This document shows positions 5,406 through 5,614 of a stretch of 5,614 nucleotides of DNA, piece after piece. The stretch covers positions 1 to 5,614 of the forward strand of contig JAGXOR010000092.1 in the NCBI GenBank assembly GCA_023659785.1, written 5' to 3'. The position numbers and the translations under genes were made by a program. Within the stretch, counting starts at the first letter, position 1; each line of letters opens with the position of its first letter. Under the pieces are notes generated by a model, which saw only the letters and a list, made by a program, of their open reading frames with translations, ran no database searches and was not told where the DNA came from. Source of the DNA: Methanomicrobia archaeon LH_S13. Lineage in GTDB: Archaea; Halobacteriota; Syntropharchaeia; Alkanophagales; Methanospirareceae.

Positions 5406-5425
5406 CCCCGTACTTAAGTACGAGG
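5406..5425. repeat. 20-nt hairpin in the leader of the surface-protein gene
   Basis: CCCCGTACTTAAGTACGAGG is an inverted repeat that pairs along its whole length with one wobble; the core CGTACTTAAGTACG (5409-5422) is a perfect 14-bp palindrome. On the minus strand GCC(T/C)CGT...TTAA...ACGGGGT resembles the hairpin at 3306-3325. It lies between the promoter and the Shine-Dalgarno site, so it would be in the 5' leader RNA or act as a protein-binding palindrome. Confidence 0.6.
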
Positions 5426-5456
5426 CCTGTGCTCATACTACCTACTTATCATAGGG

Positions 5457-5473
5457 CATAAAAAGCTTTTCGG
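5457..5473 (-). promoter_or_regulatory. BRE/TATA promoter of the surface-protein gene
   Basis: On the minus strand CCGAAAAGC (5473-5465) followed by TTTTTATG (5464-5457) fits an archaeal BRE plus TATA box. Transcription would start near 5433, giving a leader of about 75 bases that contains the 5406-5425 hairpin and the Shine-Dalgarno site. Confidence 0.5.
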
Positions 5474-5508
5474 TTTACGACATTTCATTTTTGTAGTGCC
5501 CCGAAAAG
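5466..5508. repeat. Inverted repeat CTTTTCGG / CCGAAAAG
   Basis: The perfect 8-bp arms lie at 5466-5473 and 5501-5508, 27 bases apart. The left arm overlaps the proposed BRE. It may be an operator-like site or coincidence. Confidence 0.4.
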
Positions 5509-5571
5509 TTTAGCATGAAGCGTCATATACCCTATTTTGAGTGCTTTTTCCTTCTCCTCAACGGTTGAGTT
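5485..5571 (-). pseudogene. Unidentified C-terminal coding remnant
   Basis: Twenty-eight codons end at TGA 5487-5485 and read NSTVEEKEKALKIGYM then TLHAKLFGALQK, a protein-like amphipathic composition. The same frame has a TGA at 5574-5572 just upstream, while another frame is open to the right edge and contains YKSVPLLHETQ. I infer, weakly, the end of a gene entering from the right with a frameshift near 5570. It is not a recognised family and could be chance. Confidence 0.25.
5557..5569. repeat. Short palindrome CTCAAC-G-GTTGAG
   Basis: Perfect 6-bp arms flank a single G. It lies within the possible coding remnant and close to the larger hairpin at 5586-5612. Confidence 0.35.
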
Positions 5572-5585
5572 TCATGCAGAAGAGG

Positions 5586-5612
5586 GACACTCTTGTAGGT
5601 GAAGAGAGTGTC
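5586..5612. repeat. Inverted repeat GACACTCT / AGAGTGTC at right edge
   Basis: The 8-bp perfect arms at 5586-5593 and 5605-5612, plus one inner wobble pair, leave a 9-base loop. It abuts the window edge, so context on the right is unknown. It could be the end of a mobile element or a terminator. Confidence 0.4.
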
Positions 5613-5614
5613 TG

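Noticed and set aside
1..5614. A defence or novel enzyme system encoded by the whole gene set
   Set aside because: The nuclease is exported and lacks the catalytic Glu, the surface protein is broken, and the remaining genes are transposase remnants. No toxin-antitoxin, CRISPR, restriction or reverse-transcriptase signature was seen.

Overview
The window looks like an accessory region from an uncultured euryarchaeon, possibly a methanogen or anaerobic methane oxidiser (ANME-like). The basis is archaeal-style TATA elements upstream of several starts, lipoproteins with archaeal-type lipoboxes and Thr/Pro-rich linkers, a cell-surface protein built from SpoIID, C39-like, VWFA, PKD and 'choice-of-anchor' domains with an IPTL-like C-terminal anchor, and IS200- and IS66-type transposase remnants. 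The lineage is an inference; no rRNA or marker gene is present. Every gene I can support lies on the minus strand, so genes are read from right to left.

Left part (1-1601) is decayed mobile DNA. At 1-259 is the N-terminal part of an IS200/IS605 TnpA transposase; its family match stops before the HUH motif and it runs off the window edge. After a roughly 310-base AT-rich gap comes an IS66-type DDE transposase (572-1601). All three catalytic motifs survive, but the gene is broken by a frameshift at an eight-G run and by an in-frame TAG, and its N-terminal region is missing.

Central part (1777-3263) holds the apparently intact genes: a two-helix membrane protein of unknown function, overlapping the end of an exported thermonuclease-like lipoprotein with a C-terminal lamin-tail domain, and upstream of that a short second lipoprotein with a very similar leader. 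The nuclease carries Lys where the family has its catalytic Glu.

Right part (3346-5358) is the remains of one large secreted gene. Five reading-frame segments, in order, encode signal peptide + SpoIID start, SpoIID end + C39-like start, C39-like end + VWFA start, VWFA end + PKD, and choice-of-anchor U + C-terminal anchor. Each of the four junctions changes frame, and three of them also appear to lose sequence inside a domain. A clear promoter, leader and Shine-Dalgarno site remain upstream.

Inverted-repeat modules of related sequence (two of them near-perfect 20-nt hairpins) sit shortly upstream of all three exported-protein genes (starts at 2914, 3263 and 5358). The last 130 bases hold several short inverted repeats and an unidentified coding remnant.
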